From Mesostigma viride (taxonomy: Eukaryota; Streptophyta; Mesostigmatophyceae; Mesostigmatales; Mesostigmataceae), in NCBI GenBank assembly GCA_009746045.1, contig RPFO01000017.1:57501-119500 (forward strand): a DNA stretch of 62,000 bases, given 5' to 3'. Below are positions 36,501-47,124 of this stretch, one piece after another. The notes below the pieces were generated by a model. The model did no database searches. It saw only the letters and a program-made list of their open reading frames with translations, and was not told where the DNA came from. The position numbers were made by a program, and so were the translations under genes. The stretch's first letter is position 1, and each line of letters starts with the position of its first letter.

Positions 36501-39196
36501 AGCACTGTGTTTTCTTCCCTGATGGTAGGGCTTCTGACTGCGGAGCCAGGCGTGTGGCTTTGAGGAACAAGGAATCGGGCATCCTGTTCGTACGAAGCAA
36601 ATCACATGGCGCCTCTTGAACCGTGTCCTATAGGGTGCTTACCCTGACCTTGGCGCGGCCGGTTCCTGCATTCCTTTCTAACCACGAGCCACAATGCTCT
36701 TGCACGGCATGTGTGCAACCCCATCTGGCTGTGGGTGGCGCGGGCTCACAACCCTGGGGATGGCTTGGACACCCGGCTTACCAAAAGAGCAGCCTCCTCG
36801 GACTCGTCCTCAGATGAGGACCCTGCTCTGAACCCACCGGTGGAGGGTGTCCCCTCACAAGAGGGAGCGGGATCTAAGCCGTCCAAAGACAGGGTGTGTA
36901 AGCTGGTTTGCCTGACTCTTTGTTTGATATGTGTGGCATTGTTTTATTTAGTAATTTGGGATCGATTTGGATTTGATCTACGGTATTTTGTTAGAAACCA
37001 AGGTGCGTGCATTGTTGGTGTACCGTGGGTTCTAACGGAATCTTTGTTGCATATCATCTGGGCTGCATATGTCCATTAGTTTGGTCATTTGGTTGGGGTT
37101 GTGCAGCTCGTTCGTGCCCATGCGTTGCGTAGCTCCCTTCACGACTGTTAAATGTGTTGGTCTCATTACTGGGGCATGTTATGTGGATGGATGGTGAAGT
37201 GGCCACTTTTTTTCTTGTACAATTCTTTCAGAGTGTGGTACATGGGTGGATGACTTCATTATTTTTTCAAGGCACCAGCTTTTTCATCAATATGTTATCC
37301 TGTACTTAATCAAGTTAGCAATGATAATTGCATGTTCGCAATGTTGTTGTCGGGCTTCAGGAAGACTTGCGCGTCCTTGGTTGTGGCACTATCCCTGGAT
37401 TTCTTTTTGAATGCAGTTTATTGAGGCCCTGAGCTGAGCTCTGCTATTGCCTTTATTTGTCTGCCCATCTGTTCCTCTGACCCGTGCAGGAGCATAGTGG
37501 CTCTGCAGACGGTGGTGATGTCGCGATGTCCAAGATGACGGCACCTGGCCAAAGTATGTAAGAACTATAATGCAGGTTGTGCTCATCGTATTGTTACGTT
37601 GAATATGGCCCCTTGTGGTCGCATGATCGGGCCTTTGACTTTCTTTTCGTTGTAGTTGACATGGTAAGAGTAAAATCCCAGTCCCTCAGGCTGTTGCTGG
37701 CGTCGATAAAAAGCTCTGCTGGTCTAGTTCAGTTTGTGGGTTTTGTATTGATGTGTCAGACATTCTGACTAGTATGTCTGCTTTTACCTGATTGAGTCTC
37801 ATCAATTTCGGGCTCTGACACGGTTTGGTCTGCCATGTGTGATGTGACATGGATGCAGGGCTGTGCAATGTTCTTGACGGGGCCTCCCACACCACCAAGC
37901 TGTCCAGCCTCCAGATTGTCAAACCCGCCATCAAGAAGGTAGGCGTGATATTTGTCAGGTGGTGCACTGTGTTGATGTTGCTGGTCCAAGCACTTGCGAT
38001 TTTCCCGCTCGGTTTCTTTTTAGTTTGCAATGGCTTGTTACCAGCCCCTGAATGGGTTGGAAGAATTGCTCCTTGTGCCCGACCTGATTGCTTGCCCCAC
38101 CCTTGCATGCCTTGGCTTCCTGCTGCTGTGTCCACAGGACATCGTGGTCCCCAACGCATCCAAGTGGTCCACCCTGATGAAACCCGATCCGCTGCCTGCA
38201 GCTGCCCCCGACAAGGCCGGCGAGGCGGATGCCAGCGTGGCCCCCGCTAACCGGATCGAGATCACACGAGCAGCGCCACCACCCCACTCCAGTGCCCACC
38301 CAGGTGAGGGAGCTCCTGCGCAGGATGCTAAGAGCCCAGCTGCTAATGGTGTTAGCAGGCACAAGCGTGCGGCGAGTGAGGACTTAGATGTCGACGTGGA
38401 GGTGGATGTCGATGGGGACGAGGATGGCGAGGTGGATGCCCGATTGGCCCCCGCCAAACGCCAGAAGACGGAGGCTGCTGCTGAGGAACAGTCTCCTGTG
38501 GTTGCCGCGGCCCCGCATCCTGTCACAACCCCTGCTCCCGCCGAAGGCGCCGACGCTCCTGAGGATGACCTCTGGTCGGAGTTCCAGACCAAGGGCCATC
38601 TCAAGGCGCAGCAGGAGAAGGCCAAGGAGGAGGAGAAGCAGCGGCTGGCGCTGGCGGCTAAGCTGGAGGAGGCGGAGGCCGCGCGCCGCAAGGAGCAGGC
38701 GGCGCTGGAGGCAGTGGCGGCAGAGGCAGAGGCGGCGCGCAAGGCGGAGGAGGACAAGCGGCGCATGCGGGACATGGTCAAGGCGCAGCTGCTGAGCATC
38801 AAGCCAACGGGCCACTCGGTGCACATGGAGGAGCAGCGCCAGCTCATGGAGGAGATGATGACGCGCGGCGGGGCAGGTCGCAGCGGCGGCGGGCTGTCTG
38901 CGCTGGGCCTGCGCAGGCGTGGTGAGGAGGAGGACTTCACACGCAGCCCAGCGGTGTCAGACCGGGTCGAGGCTGGCGCGGATGGGCTGGATCAGCCGCA
39001 GACATCGGAGGGCACCGGTGTTTCACTCGGCTCCAGAGAAGTTGACCTCTCTGGGGAGGACTTCCCTGGTTTCCTCCTGAGGATGAAGGCTGGGCCGGAT
39101 GATGATGAGGATGAGGACGAGCATAGCTGGCGGAAAAGGCCTTCATTGGATGCGTCGCGGGAGGAGGGGGAGCATGTGGATTCCCTGCATGCTTAG
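33515..39196 (+). CDS. BET/GTE bromodomain-NET transcription factor, 1132 aa
   Basis: Chromatin reader that binds acetylated histones and promotes transcription. Seven phase-compatible exons: 33515-35398, 35773-35797, 36087-36269, 36790-36893, 37490-37553, 37859-37938, 38138-39196. Bromodomain about residues 322-432, with FKVIKKPMDLGTVIARL and the acetyl-lysine-binding Asn407 in AQLYNP. NET domain about 523-592, from KFEEKQRLSESLSQLPEDKV to LDNETLWKLDRYVKG. Then Lys-rich and Ser/Asp-rich segments spread over small exons (a 25-nt microexon at 35773) and a C-terminal coiled coil rich in Glu/Lys/Ala (QQEKAKEEEKQRLALAAKLE...). A single bromodomain plus NET is the plant GTE layout, unlike the two-bromodomain animal BET proteins. 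Met13 (33551) is an alternative start, with Met1 lying in a less convincing context. Confidence 0.9.
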
Positions 39197-39606
39197 GCAG
39201 GTGTTGAGCTTCCACTTTGGTGGGTTAGCCATGATGATTCGGGCTGACGGGAGGAATTGCATGTATTTTCATCTAGTTCCCTATGGCTTCATTCAGTCAG
39301 TGGGATCCAAAAGGCATGAGCATGGATTGTATATAGTTTAGCACACAAATGGGAAGAAAACATTGGCCAAGCGCTTTCCTTATGCTTTGTCAACTGACCA
39401 TTACCGATGGATTTCCACAGCTTCCTCCTTGGCATAGCATCTAGCTACGTGGAATTCAGACTGGCATTTGTTTCTGGGTCAACGCTGCCCAAGCGACGCA
39501 TGCATTCTGGCAGATGGGGCACGTGTCGTGGCTAGTGCGACAATTGACCAGCATTGTCTTGATGATGCGTTCTGTCCATTACGAATAATGAAAGTAAGAG
39601 TTCTTT

Positions 39607-39660
39607 TGTAAAACGCAAAGACCACAAAGAGTGCGATTTCAAGTGAAGTGATGGATGTAA
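39607..39660 (+). terminator. TGTAA poly(A) signals of GTE gene
   Basis: TGTAA at 39607-39611 and 39656-39660, 411 and 460 nt after the stop codon. Either could direct polyadenylation. Confidence 0.45.
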
Positions 39661-39812
39661 GAGCGCTTTTGTAATCTATGCAAATACTGCCTTCACAAAA
39701 CTGGTCCTTGAGTTACCATTGTGATGACTGCACACGTGTACAGGCTGACACGGACAAGTTCTGCCGGCTCAGCAGGGCAGACACGGAGATTAGGCTAGCG
39801 GAGATTATCTAT

Positions 39813-40196
39813 GCAGACGGCACCACCCTCTTTGAGGACACTGAGCACGTACAGACATGGCTTGATTGCTGGCAATTGAGGCCCGTGAGCTGGGCTCGAG
39901 GTCAGCAAGAAGACAGAGGCCCTGGCGGTCGGTCTTGACATCCCACCAGACCTCTTCCTCCTTGATGGCTCTCGTCTTGCGGGTCCTACTGATCGACGCG
40001 GTCCCGATACAAGACCGGCTCTCCAAAGCCATCAGGTGGAAAGAAGTCGGGCGCCGGTGGCTGATTGAGCCCAATCGCCAGAGCCTCTGTCTTCTTGCTG
40101 ACCTCAAGCCCCACCACACCGGCCTCGATTGCTAGGCAGTCAAGCCACCGGCGTCTGCACGTGCTCAGTGCCCTCGAAGAGAGTGGTGTCGTCTGC
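39813..40196. repeat. Inverted repeat made of two LINE RT fragments
   Basis: Left arm 39813-39970 (+) and right arm 40027-40196 (-) are similar on opposite strands, separated by about 56 bp. Both encode the segment after the RT active site: left IIYADGTTLFEDTEHVQTWL, right ADDTTLFEGTEHVQ...WLDC, then LEVSKKTEALAIGLN. Shared blocks include CACTGAGCACGT and AGGTCAGCAAGAAGACAGAG. If transcribed, the RNA could fold into a hairpin of roughly 160 bp with mismatches. Confidence 0.75.
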
Positions 40197-40205
40197 ACTA
40201 AATGA

Positions 40206-40227
40206 TCAAGGAGACAACCAGCGCAGG
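40206..40227 (-). mobile_element. Micro-insert copy 3, no direct repeats
   Basis: On the - strand CCTGCG plus the core CTGGTTGTCTCCTTG, then ATCATTTAGTGCAGACGAC, which is the RT sequence leading into the right arm above. Upstream, TTTCTGGCCTGCGCTG (16 bp) is also present in the RT fragment at 40866-40881, so here the core sits at a junction between two LINE segments instead of between target repeats. Confidence 0.5.
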
Positions 40228-40499
40228 CCAGAAATCGGGAGAATCCGGACCATGGTAGCTCGAGCCTGCCGTTAGCTTGTCCGCGTGTTCGAGTCGTTCA
40301 GGATGATGAAAATTAATGGTGATGGAAATGTGTAGCCAAGTTGTGCATTGAAATTATGGCTGGCTTACGTGTAGAGCGACTAGATGACCTAGACGGTGGG
40401 GCCGGAAACAGCATGCTTGATCAGGGCGTGTGTTTCGAGCCTAACTGGCCGGGAGTGTCTAGTGGTGAGCACCATTTGCTGCGATCGCTCTCCCACCAT

Positions 40500-41117
40500 T
40501 TACGAGGAAATACCCGCAAATGGAAAACCACTGAAAAGGTCTGCACTAAATGATGTCCGCCAGCCGAATCTCCGTTTCCGCCCCGCCATGCCAGAAACCG
40601 GGTTGTCGACCTGCACCCCTGGTTCCCTACCCACAATGCCAGCAAACCGCTTGCGCGCCTGAATCATTACGTATTCGACCACAACAATGAACAGGTGGTG
40701 CGAGAGCACGCAGCCCTGCATGCCACACACCCTTTCCTAAAGGGCATAGTGGCGTGGTCCCGTAGGAAGTGCGCACCGATCGAGGTGGTGGACCGGCTTC
40801 AATTGAATACAGGTTGCAGATGACAGCAATAAGGGGGAGGGGGATCCGGAACAGAGCGAGGATGTCCCACAGCGCAGGCCAGAAAACCGAATCGAAGGCT
40901 TTCATGAGAGCCACCAGCACAAGGTGCAGAGGGGACTCACCAGGCCGGAAGGCAGTGCAGTTCTTCCACAATTAAGGCGGCGAGTAGCGAAGAGCGCCTG
41001 TACTGTGTTGCGGCTTCCAAGACGGAAGCCGAAGCCGTGCTGAGTCTCCCTTAATGGATGGATGGACAAACATATCTTGAAGACCGGTTCTATTCTACTA
41101 TGACACCTAGCCCGCAA
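40500..41117 (-). pseudogene. LINE reverse transcriptase fragment, broken
   Basis: On the - strand, in order and with frame changes: LRETQHGFGFRLGSRNTVQA, then LVLVALMKAFDSVFWPALWD (RT motif A), IPLPLIAVICNLYSIEAGPP, then GCVLSHHLFIVVVEYVMIQA (QGCVLSP-like motif B). A continuation, KTEALAIG..., appears as the inverted arms at 39.8-40.2 kb. No intact ORF. Same general clade as the RT at 22540-23600 but not the intact ORF2 at 55.7 kb. Confidence 0.78.
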
Positions 41118-42298
41118 GTTTCTTGCAATTAAGCGCTGTTACTAGACGCTAATGCTACTCTGCCAGTTGGCACTGCTGAGTGCATATCATACATGGCTTC
41201 GTCGGGCACAAGGGCAAATGACAACCGACACGGGGCTGTTGGCTGATTTGTTGGCGGGCTGCGCGCTTGTGGCAAGCAACACATGCAGTACCAACGACGT
41301 TCACCAGCATTGGTCACCTTCCAAGGCCCAAATAATGCCCGTGTCAGAGGTATGCTGGTTCGCCGGCGCTGCCGGCCGGAGGCTCTGTCTTGGATTCTTG
41401 TGCGCTGGATATTCCCTCTATCCCATTGGATCACCTGCGCCCCGTGTTCGGGCTCTTGTCCGCCGGCCTTCACTTCCCAGCGCAGCTAGCGGCCTAAGCA
41501 TTCCAGCCCCCCCCCCCCCCCCCTGGCCCCCGATCGGGGCGTTCTCCGCAGGCCTGAACACTGGCAAATTGACTTGCGCACATGGACGGCCGCGGATGAA
41601 GCTGCGCTGACGTACCAGGCGCGCTCAGCCGCTCGATGAGCTGCCTTCTTGCACAAACTTGCTGCTAAGAACAGCCTTGATGACCTGCGTGATAACATCC
41701 CCTGTCCCGAGGTGACGCAGTTCCGTCAAAATTCATCGACAACTACCCTTGCTCAGTAGTGCTCGTGAACTTCCCCGTCAAGCGCCTCGCCTCCCTATAC
41801 CGCAATCTTCCACCAAACCCCAGCTGTCCTCGCTGCCCGCACACGCTTGCGCCGCACGAGCAACCGGCGGCCGCCAATTAATTAAGCCTCGCTTGCGTGC
41901 CGCCCTTTATGCTGCATATATGCATGCCAAGGCCAAGGATGAGGGAACTGCTGGCCAAGCTTATCGTGGCCATCAACGAGTGCAAGCGCAAGAATGATGA
42001 CCAGTATGCATCTTTCGGCTTGCCGGTCGCTTTTGTATCCATGCTGACCTCCCTGGCCCTTACCGGCGCACACCGCACCTTGAGCAAGCTTTGGAGTTTG
42101 CACGGATGCCACCATGGTGCATGGTTCTCAGCGCGGCCCGGCGCCACCCCCTCCACTACCACCTGCGGTGGCTGCACGGCGGGGGGCTGCGGCCGCCGGC
42201 CGGTCTGAGCAGCTCGGACCCTTGGCCGCCCTAGACTGCCGATGAGGATTATGTGGTTGGTGGCTTGGTGCCCTTTGTGGCTTGTTAGCCAGTAGAAA
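41118..42298. other. Degraded repeat-like sequence, no gene assigned
   Basis: GC-rich with short open frames only. C16 run at 41508-41523. A + strand segment around 41590-41710 (ALTYQARSAA, FLHKLAAKNSLDDLRDNIPC) looks like decayed coding sequence, possibly LINE. TTAATTAA at 41877-41884 may mark another insertion border. Nothing else is supported. Confidence 0.35.
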
Positions 42299-42326
42299 TG
42301 ACATGCTGGTTGTCTCCTTGACATGC
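42299..42326 (+). mobile_element. Micro-insert copy 4 with 8-bp direct repeats
   Basis: TGACATGC at 42299-42306 and 42319-42326, exact, enclosing TGGTTGTCTCCT. Because the insert and the repeat share end bases, the core CTGGTTGTCTCCTTG is complete when one base of each flank is counted. Confidence 0.6.
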
Positions 42327-42559
42327 CCCCCTTCACCACTTGCAGCAGATTTTGATGACGCTGTCAGCACTTCGTTAATTTGATGCGGCTGTCGGTGCTG
42401 ATAACCTGCCTGCAGCTGTGACTTGAGGATGAGTATGTGATTCGCCAGTTCCTTCTGGACTTCTGCAACCAGCTTTTAATTGCTGCCTGATGCTACCCCC
42501 CCCGTCAGTGCATGCCTGGCAACATGCCGGCCCTACATACCGGCCATGATCTACAAGAA

Positions 42560-42860
42560 CAAATTAATCAATTAATTAATTAATTGATTGATTGATTGAT
42601 TAATTAATTAATTAATTAATTTAATTAACTCGTGCTCCCGTTGGGGAGTCACGGAGCACCGCGGAGTGCACTTTTAATCCCTGTATATGTGCACATGAAC
42701 AGGAAGAAAGGGCTGAGATCCCCTTTCTCCTTCATGCCAGAGGCATATCCACTGTCAGCAGCAATCGGACACGATAGACGATCCGTCAAGTTCTGTGGGT
42801 GCAATAAGATCCATGTGACCATATCATAACAAGGAACGTGGGCAAGTATAAAGCTAATCA
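42560..42860 (-). mobile_element. LINE family A 3' end, reverse copy
   Basis: Tail of TTAATTAA/GATT repeats (42560-42628), hairpin 42632-42652, then on the - strand the same 3' UTR as at 6929-7160 (GGGATTAAAAGTGC, GGCATGAAGGAGA, GGATCTTATTGCACCCACAG). No coding part next to it. Confidence 0.72.
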
Positions 42861-42879
42861 TAGCCAGGACGTAGCATGG

Positions 42880-43330
42880 CTAGCTGCTCGGACAGCTCGG
42901 ATGATGAGGATTACATCCCCATCTAGTGCTTAACGGTTGGGGGATGATGCAGACGATATTTGTTTAATGCCATATATCACCAGCACCATTAAGCAGCGGC
43001 GCCTGCAGCTAGGGCACTTAGCTCGCACCAACCAGGTAGACACCTCACGTGGCCCCCCCGCAGGTCTGCAACCAGCTCAGCCTGGCCGGCACCTCCTGAC
43101 GCGTGGGCCGGGCCCAGTGATGTTAGACGCCGCAAGGCCCGCACCTTCAAAGAACAGCTAGTAGAGGACATGGGGGGCCTAGGCCTCTCCGTGATTTGGA
43201 CGAGGATGATGGACAAGGCCAAGTGGGCCCAGGTCATAGAGGACAACGAGCCCCCCCCTGTGGGGAAGCGCCCGCGTGTGCAAACCCGTGGGAGGCACGC
43301 CAGACAGGTCCACCAGGGCAGCGTGAGGCT
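42880..43330 (+). pseudogene. LINE ORF2 C-terminal fragments
   Basis: On the + strand, SDSSDDEDYIPI followed by a stop (to 42924), then TIKQRRLQLGHLARTNQVDT, SRGPPAG, and in another frame GGLGLSVIWTRMMDKAKWAQ. The same order of motifs occurs at 46640-46930 (+) and 48805-49380 (-). Frameshifts and the inverted order of the acidic end suggest two overlapping insertions. Confidence 0.6.
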
Positions 43331-43355
43331 GTCTAGATATAGATGTTGTAGTTAG

Positions 43356-44610
43356 AATGAATTAATTAATTAATTAAAATCATAGCTCCGTGGGGAGCAT
43401 ATGTAACACATAGCCCTGAGAAAGGGGCATCTATGGGTTTGTAATACAATCAGGGCGACAACCTGCAGGTGTAGGATGTACAACTATCACCTGCTCTGGG
43501 TGCACTAGGTGCACCTGCACCTCCATGGTGGTTCACGCCTCCTAAACAAGCACAGGCACCCAGGGGGGGCTTGAGGAGAGGGCCTAGAAGGCCTGCATGA
43601 CATATGGGGTGGAAGGTATGTGGCTAGGCTATAGCTGGGGTACACATGGCCTCTCAGCAGAGAGTAACTCCCTGCATGGGCAAAGCATGACTCGAAATTG
43701 CTACGGCTATTGCACTGAAGGGCGGGTGTGGGCCCGTCACATAGGCATACATGGCCATGTCACTAAGCTTTCTAGTCTACACTACTGCTATATATTCCCT
43801 AGGCTGGGGTGGCTGGGGTAGCTGGGGCGGCAGGGGTCGCCTGCCAGGGCTTGTGGGCGACGTAGATGTCCGCCCCCTTCCAGTAGACCGGCTTCTGCCC
43901 CGCCGTCTGCCGAAGCTGGAGGTAGGTCGGCCATAGCTCCCCGGCGTCGCCGTTGTTGCTGCGTCAAGGTCAAGTCGTCGTCCAGCGTGTAGGCGGTCCC
44001 CCCAAGCCGCTTGCGACACTTGAGGAACTCCATCTTATCCGCCATGGTGTCAAAGGTGAGGAGCAAGGGGGAGGGGCCGGCCTTACCCCGCGAGCGGGGA
44101 AGGCGGGTCACCCCCCGCGGCTTGCCCTTACTAGTGATAGCCATGGGGACAAGGATTTTGTTCTCAAACGCCAGGGCAAGGGTCTCGGAGGTCTCGTCCT
44201 GCAGCGGGTCGAAGTGCTTGACTATGACGTTAAGGCTGCGCTTGGCGGCGAGCTCGGCCTCCTCGCGGAGGTCCAGGCTGCGTCTGCTGCTTAAGCTGGG
44301 CGGCGACGGCGGAGGTGGTGGAGGTGGCGTGCTGCTTAAGCATGTCCGCCCAGGTCGGGATGCCGGGAGGAGCATCGCCGGCAGGGCCAGCAGGGGCTGG
44401 CCGAGCGGCGATGTCCTTCACCGCCTGGGCAGTGATGCCGGCGGTGTTCTGCAAGCATTCGATGGCTATGGCATTGTCCTGCAGGCGCTTGTCGATGGCG
44501 AGGAGCTGGGCGGTGAGGGCGTCGGTTGTGGTGGAGGTGGAGGCGAGGAGCTTGGAGGTGGCGGTGGTGGTCCAGAGGAGAGGAGGGGGTGTAGTTAGAA
44601 TGCTGTTAGA
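43356..44610 (-). mobile_element. ORF1-only LINE-like element, copy 2
   Basis: On the - strand: ORF1-like coding sequence from about 44598 to 43788, including SLNVIVKHFDPLQDETSETL, GVTRLPRSRGKAGPSPLLLT and KMEFLKCRKRLGGTAYTLDD, then about 390 bp of 3' UTR, a hairpin at 43381-43402 (GCTCC/GGAGC with outer CATA/TATG) and a TTAATTAATTAATT tail (43358-43373). The layout matches 26606-27860 but the sequence is only distantly alike. At least one frameshift (44230-44375) breaks the ORF. Confidence 0.55.
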
Positions 44611-44614
44611 TAGA

Positions 44615-44735
44615 TGTCATAGGTAGCGGATGTAGATAGCTTAGACCGGTAGGACTGTTTGCACCCATCCACCCATCCATCGGGGTTAATGCTCCGTGAC
44701 TCCCCAACGGGAGCACGAGACTAATTAGTTAATTA
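44615..44735 (+). mobile_element. LINE family A 3' end with short CCAT slot
   Basis: GTAGATAGCTTAGACC, GGTAGGAC, a slot of three or four CCA(C/T)-type units (44664-44681), GGGGTTAATGCTCC, hairpin 44696-44716, then ACTAATTAGTTAATT tail. 5'-truncated, no coding part. Confidence 0.75.
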
Positions 44736-44738
44736 ATT

Positions 44739-44840
44739 TGTTTAAACTTTTGTGTAATTATTTTTCTAATGAGATTAGCATAGTACTCCGTGGCATGCCT
44801 TTGCGCATGACACGCAAGTACTTACTTACTTACTTACTTA
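44739..44840 (+). mobile_element. LINE family C 3' end with TTAC tail
   Basis: About 95 bp, nearly identical to the reverse complement of 48674-48772. It ends GTGGCATGCC, TTTGCGCATGACACGC, AAG and (TACT)n. CATGC/GCATG can pair as a stem with an outer GTG/CAC, so this family too ends in a hairpin plus short tandem tail. 5'-truncated to the 3' UTR. Confidence 0.7.
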
Positions 44841-44859
44841 TGGCTAGCTGCAGTGGCTG

Positions 44860-45800
44860 CACTTGGGGTAAGCTAAGGCTATGGCTGGTTGTGTACCGTG
44901 CGTTAGCGGTCGGCACGTGACTAGGTATGGTGGCACGGCTGGGCAAACGTTCTCGGCATGGCTGCCATGGCGGCAGTAACTACCAATGATTACAAGCTAG
45001 GGCTATTCTACTAGAGGCTGAGCCCGGCCGCGCAGCTGGGGGCATCCACTGTCATCTTGTGGTTGATAATCAGGACCCCGCCCCGCCAGTACGCCTTGGG
45101 CTTCTGGGGGTACTGTACGTCCTGCTTGTGGCGGAGGTATTCCGGCCACAGGTTGTCGGTCGCTGCTGCTGCTGAGCGGGGTTCAGGTCGTCGTCCAGCG
45201 TCCAGGTGAGGTCGTGCAACCTCTTGCGACGGGACAGGAACCGCTAGTTTAAGTCCTCAGGCCTATACTAGGACTCAGGAGGGAACTGAAGGTGAGTGCT
45301 CAGGCCGACTGGTGGGGAAGCCGCCTTGTCCCGTGAGTGGGGAAGGCGGTGGCACCCGCGCAGTTCTACCTCGCCTACCAGGCCCATGAGGGTAAGGAGC
45401 TCGTCGGCTGAGTTGCAAGGGTGGTTGACGTCTCTGACATCTGGCTGCTGGGGGAAACGACGCAGTGCTCACCACTCGGCACACGCGGCGAGCGCGGTCG
45501 GTGGCCTCCCGTTGTTCTGCCTGGCGGTGGTCCTCCAGCTCCTGGAGTTTCGTGGCCGATGGCCGGTCAGTGGTTGAGGCGGTCGCTGACCAGTGACCGC
45601 AGCAAGTCCGCATAGGAGAGCGGCGGGAGGTCGCCAGCATCCTGCCGACGGGGTGGCTGGCTGGGATGTGATGGCGGCCGTCTGCTCCGCTATCGATCCT
45701 TGCATGGGACCTGTGTGGCCAGGGCCGGCTCGGTGTGGCCGGGCGGTGATGGCTTCAAGCTTCTTCATGAGCACGCCGCACTTCCCCTCCACCTGCATGG
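44860..45800 (-). pseudogene. Degraded copy of the 27-kb ORF1 element
   Basis: From GCTAAGGCTATGGCTGGTTG (44872) onward it parallels 26893-27750 closely, including WRGG.LIINHK, LDDDLNPAQQQ.., KLQELEDHRQAEQREATDRA and VEGKCGVLMKKLEAIT on the - strand. Several small insertions shift the frame. Some of these are short direct duplications (for example TGTCGG, GGACTCA). Confidence 0.7.
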
Positions 45801-46180
45801 TCAGTGAGGCGGGAGATCGAGGAGAGCGGCACGTGCATCAGAGGCCTGCGCCGCAATCTGCAGCGCCGTGCGCTGAGGTTGTTCAAAGCTTGTGGGCGAC
45901 CTTAGTTTCCGTATTAATTGGAGACCGCCTTGGCCTCCACCGCGTCGAGCGCCGCGGTCATCAAATTATGTCATCTTCTCGGCTGCAGCGGCCAGGTCAC
46001 GTGCTCCTCCAGCACTGCTCGGATGTCATCCTTGCCTAGAGGGAGGAGGCCGATGTGGCTGCCGGCTGCGCATGCGCAGGCCGGCCAGGCTGGGTTGCGG
46101 AGCTAGCGATGTGTACTAGCGACGATGTCGGCCGGGGCAGTTAGCTGGAGCCTAGAAGAAGCTGCACAGCCGGGATAGCC
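45801..46180. other. Unassigned repeat-like sequence
   Basis: GC-rich and without an open frame of note. It probably belongs to the flanking LINE fragments. Confidence 0.3.
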
Positions 46181-47110
46181 CGGCGGTGGTTGAGTTCTGG
46201 CTTGGGCGAGGAAACCCTCCAGGTCGATCGTCGGCGGGGATGGGCCCAGCGGGCCCACGGAGCTTGCGTTCCTGTGCTAAGATCTGGAAGTCCTATTTCA
46301 GCGCATTCTTCCTTGGTCAGTTGCAGCCAGTTGCTGAAAGAAAAGCGATCCGGTAGTCTGGTTTGTACTTTCGCCATTTGTGTTCGTGGCAGGGTTTCTT
46401 GGGCTCGGGCCCTGTGGCGCAAGCACTTGGCCGGCAAGCTAGAGAAACAGGACCTGTTAAAGGTCTTCTTGGTCCTCCCTCTTCTTACGCACGGGGCCGA
46501 GACGTGGACTCTCGCCGAGTCACCGGCTTGCCAGCAAGTTGGACGGCGCGGTCACCAACATGCTGCGGTCAATTTTCCGAGTAGGATATTACGCTGCCCA
46601 CGTCGATCCGCAAGGATCGGGACTTGTACCTCGGCATGCCACTTATCATGCCAACACCATCAAGCAGCGGCGCCTGCTCACTAACTTAGGGCACTTAGCT
46701 CGCATCAACCAGGTAGACACCTCACGTGGCCCCGGCCTCTGCAGGGAGCCCTGCGCCCCGGCCCATGCAGCCGGGGCCCACCGGCATCATTACGTGCATG
46801 GGCCGGGCCCAGCCAGCCAGGCAGGTTATAGACGCTGCAACTGGCCCGCACCTTCAAAGAACAGCTCGTAGAGGACATGGGGGGCCTAGGCCTCTCCGTG
46901 ATTTGGAAAAAGATTATGGACAAGGCCAAGTAGGCCCAGTTCATAGAGGACAACAAACCCCCTGCAGACTGCAGTGGGCCGGGAAGGAGCGTGTTTGCAA
47001 ACGAGGGAGCCGCATGGTAGCCAAGACCCCTAGGACGTCGCGAGCAGCCGAGCACCATAGATATATAATAGGATTGTTTTGTAGATAGCATGTAGATAGC
47101 TTAGAACGGT
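46180..47110 (+). pseudogene. LINE family A ORF2 C-terminal part, broken
   Basis: On the + strand: WARALWRKHLAGKLEKQDLL, VFLVLPLLTHGAETWTLAES (the AETWTL block typical of many LINE ORF2 C-termini), then VDPQ, TIKQRRLLTNLGHLARINQV, DTSRGP and GGLGLSVIWKKIMDKAK followed by an in-frame stop. Frameshifts separate the blocks. It runs straight into the family A 3' UTR (GTAGATAGCTTAGAAC, GGTAGGATTG) and the CCAT array, which ties this coding part to the hairpin-ended 3' family. Confidence 0.72.
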
Positions 47111-47124
47111 AGGATTGCGTGTAG

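Noticed and set aside
41508-41523. Poly-C run as a regulatory site
   Set aside because: Isolated homopolymer in decayed repeat sequence with no gene nearby.
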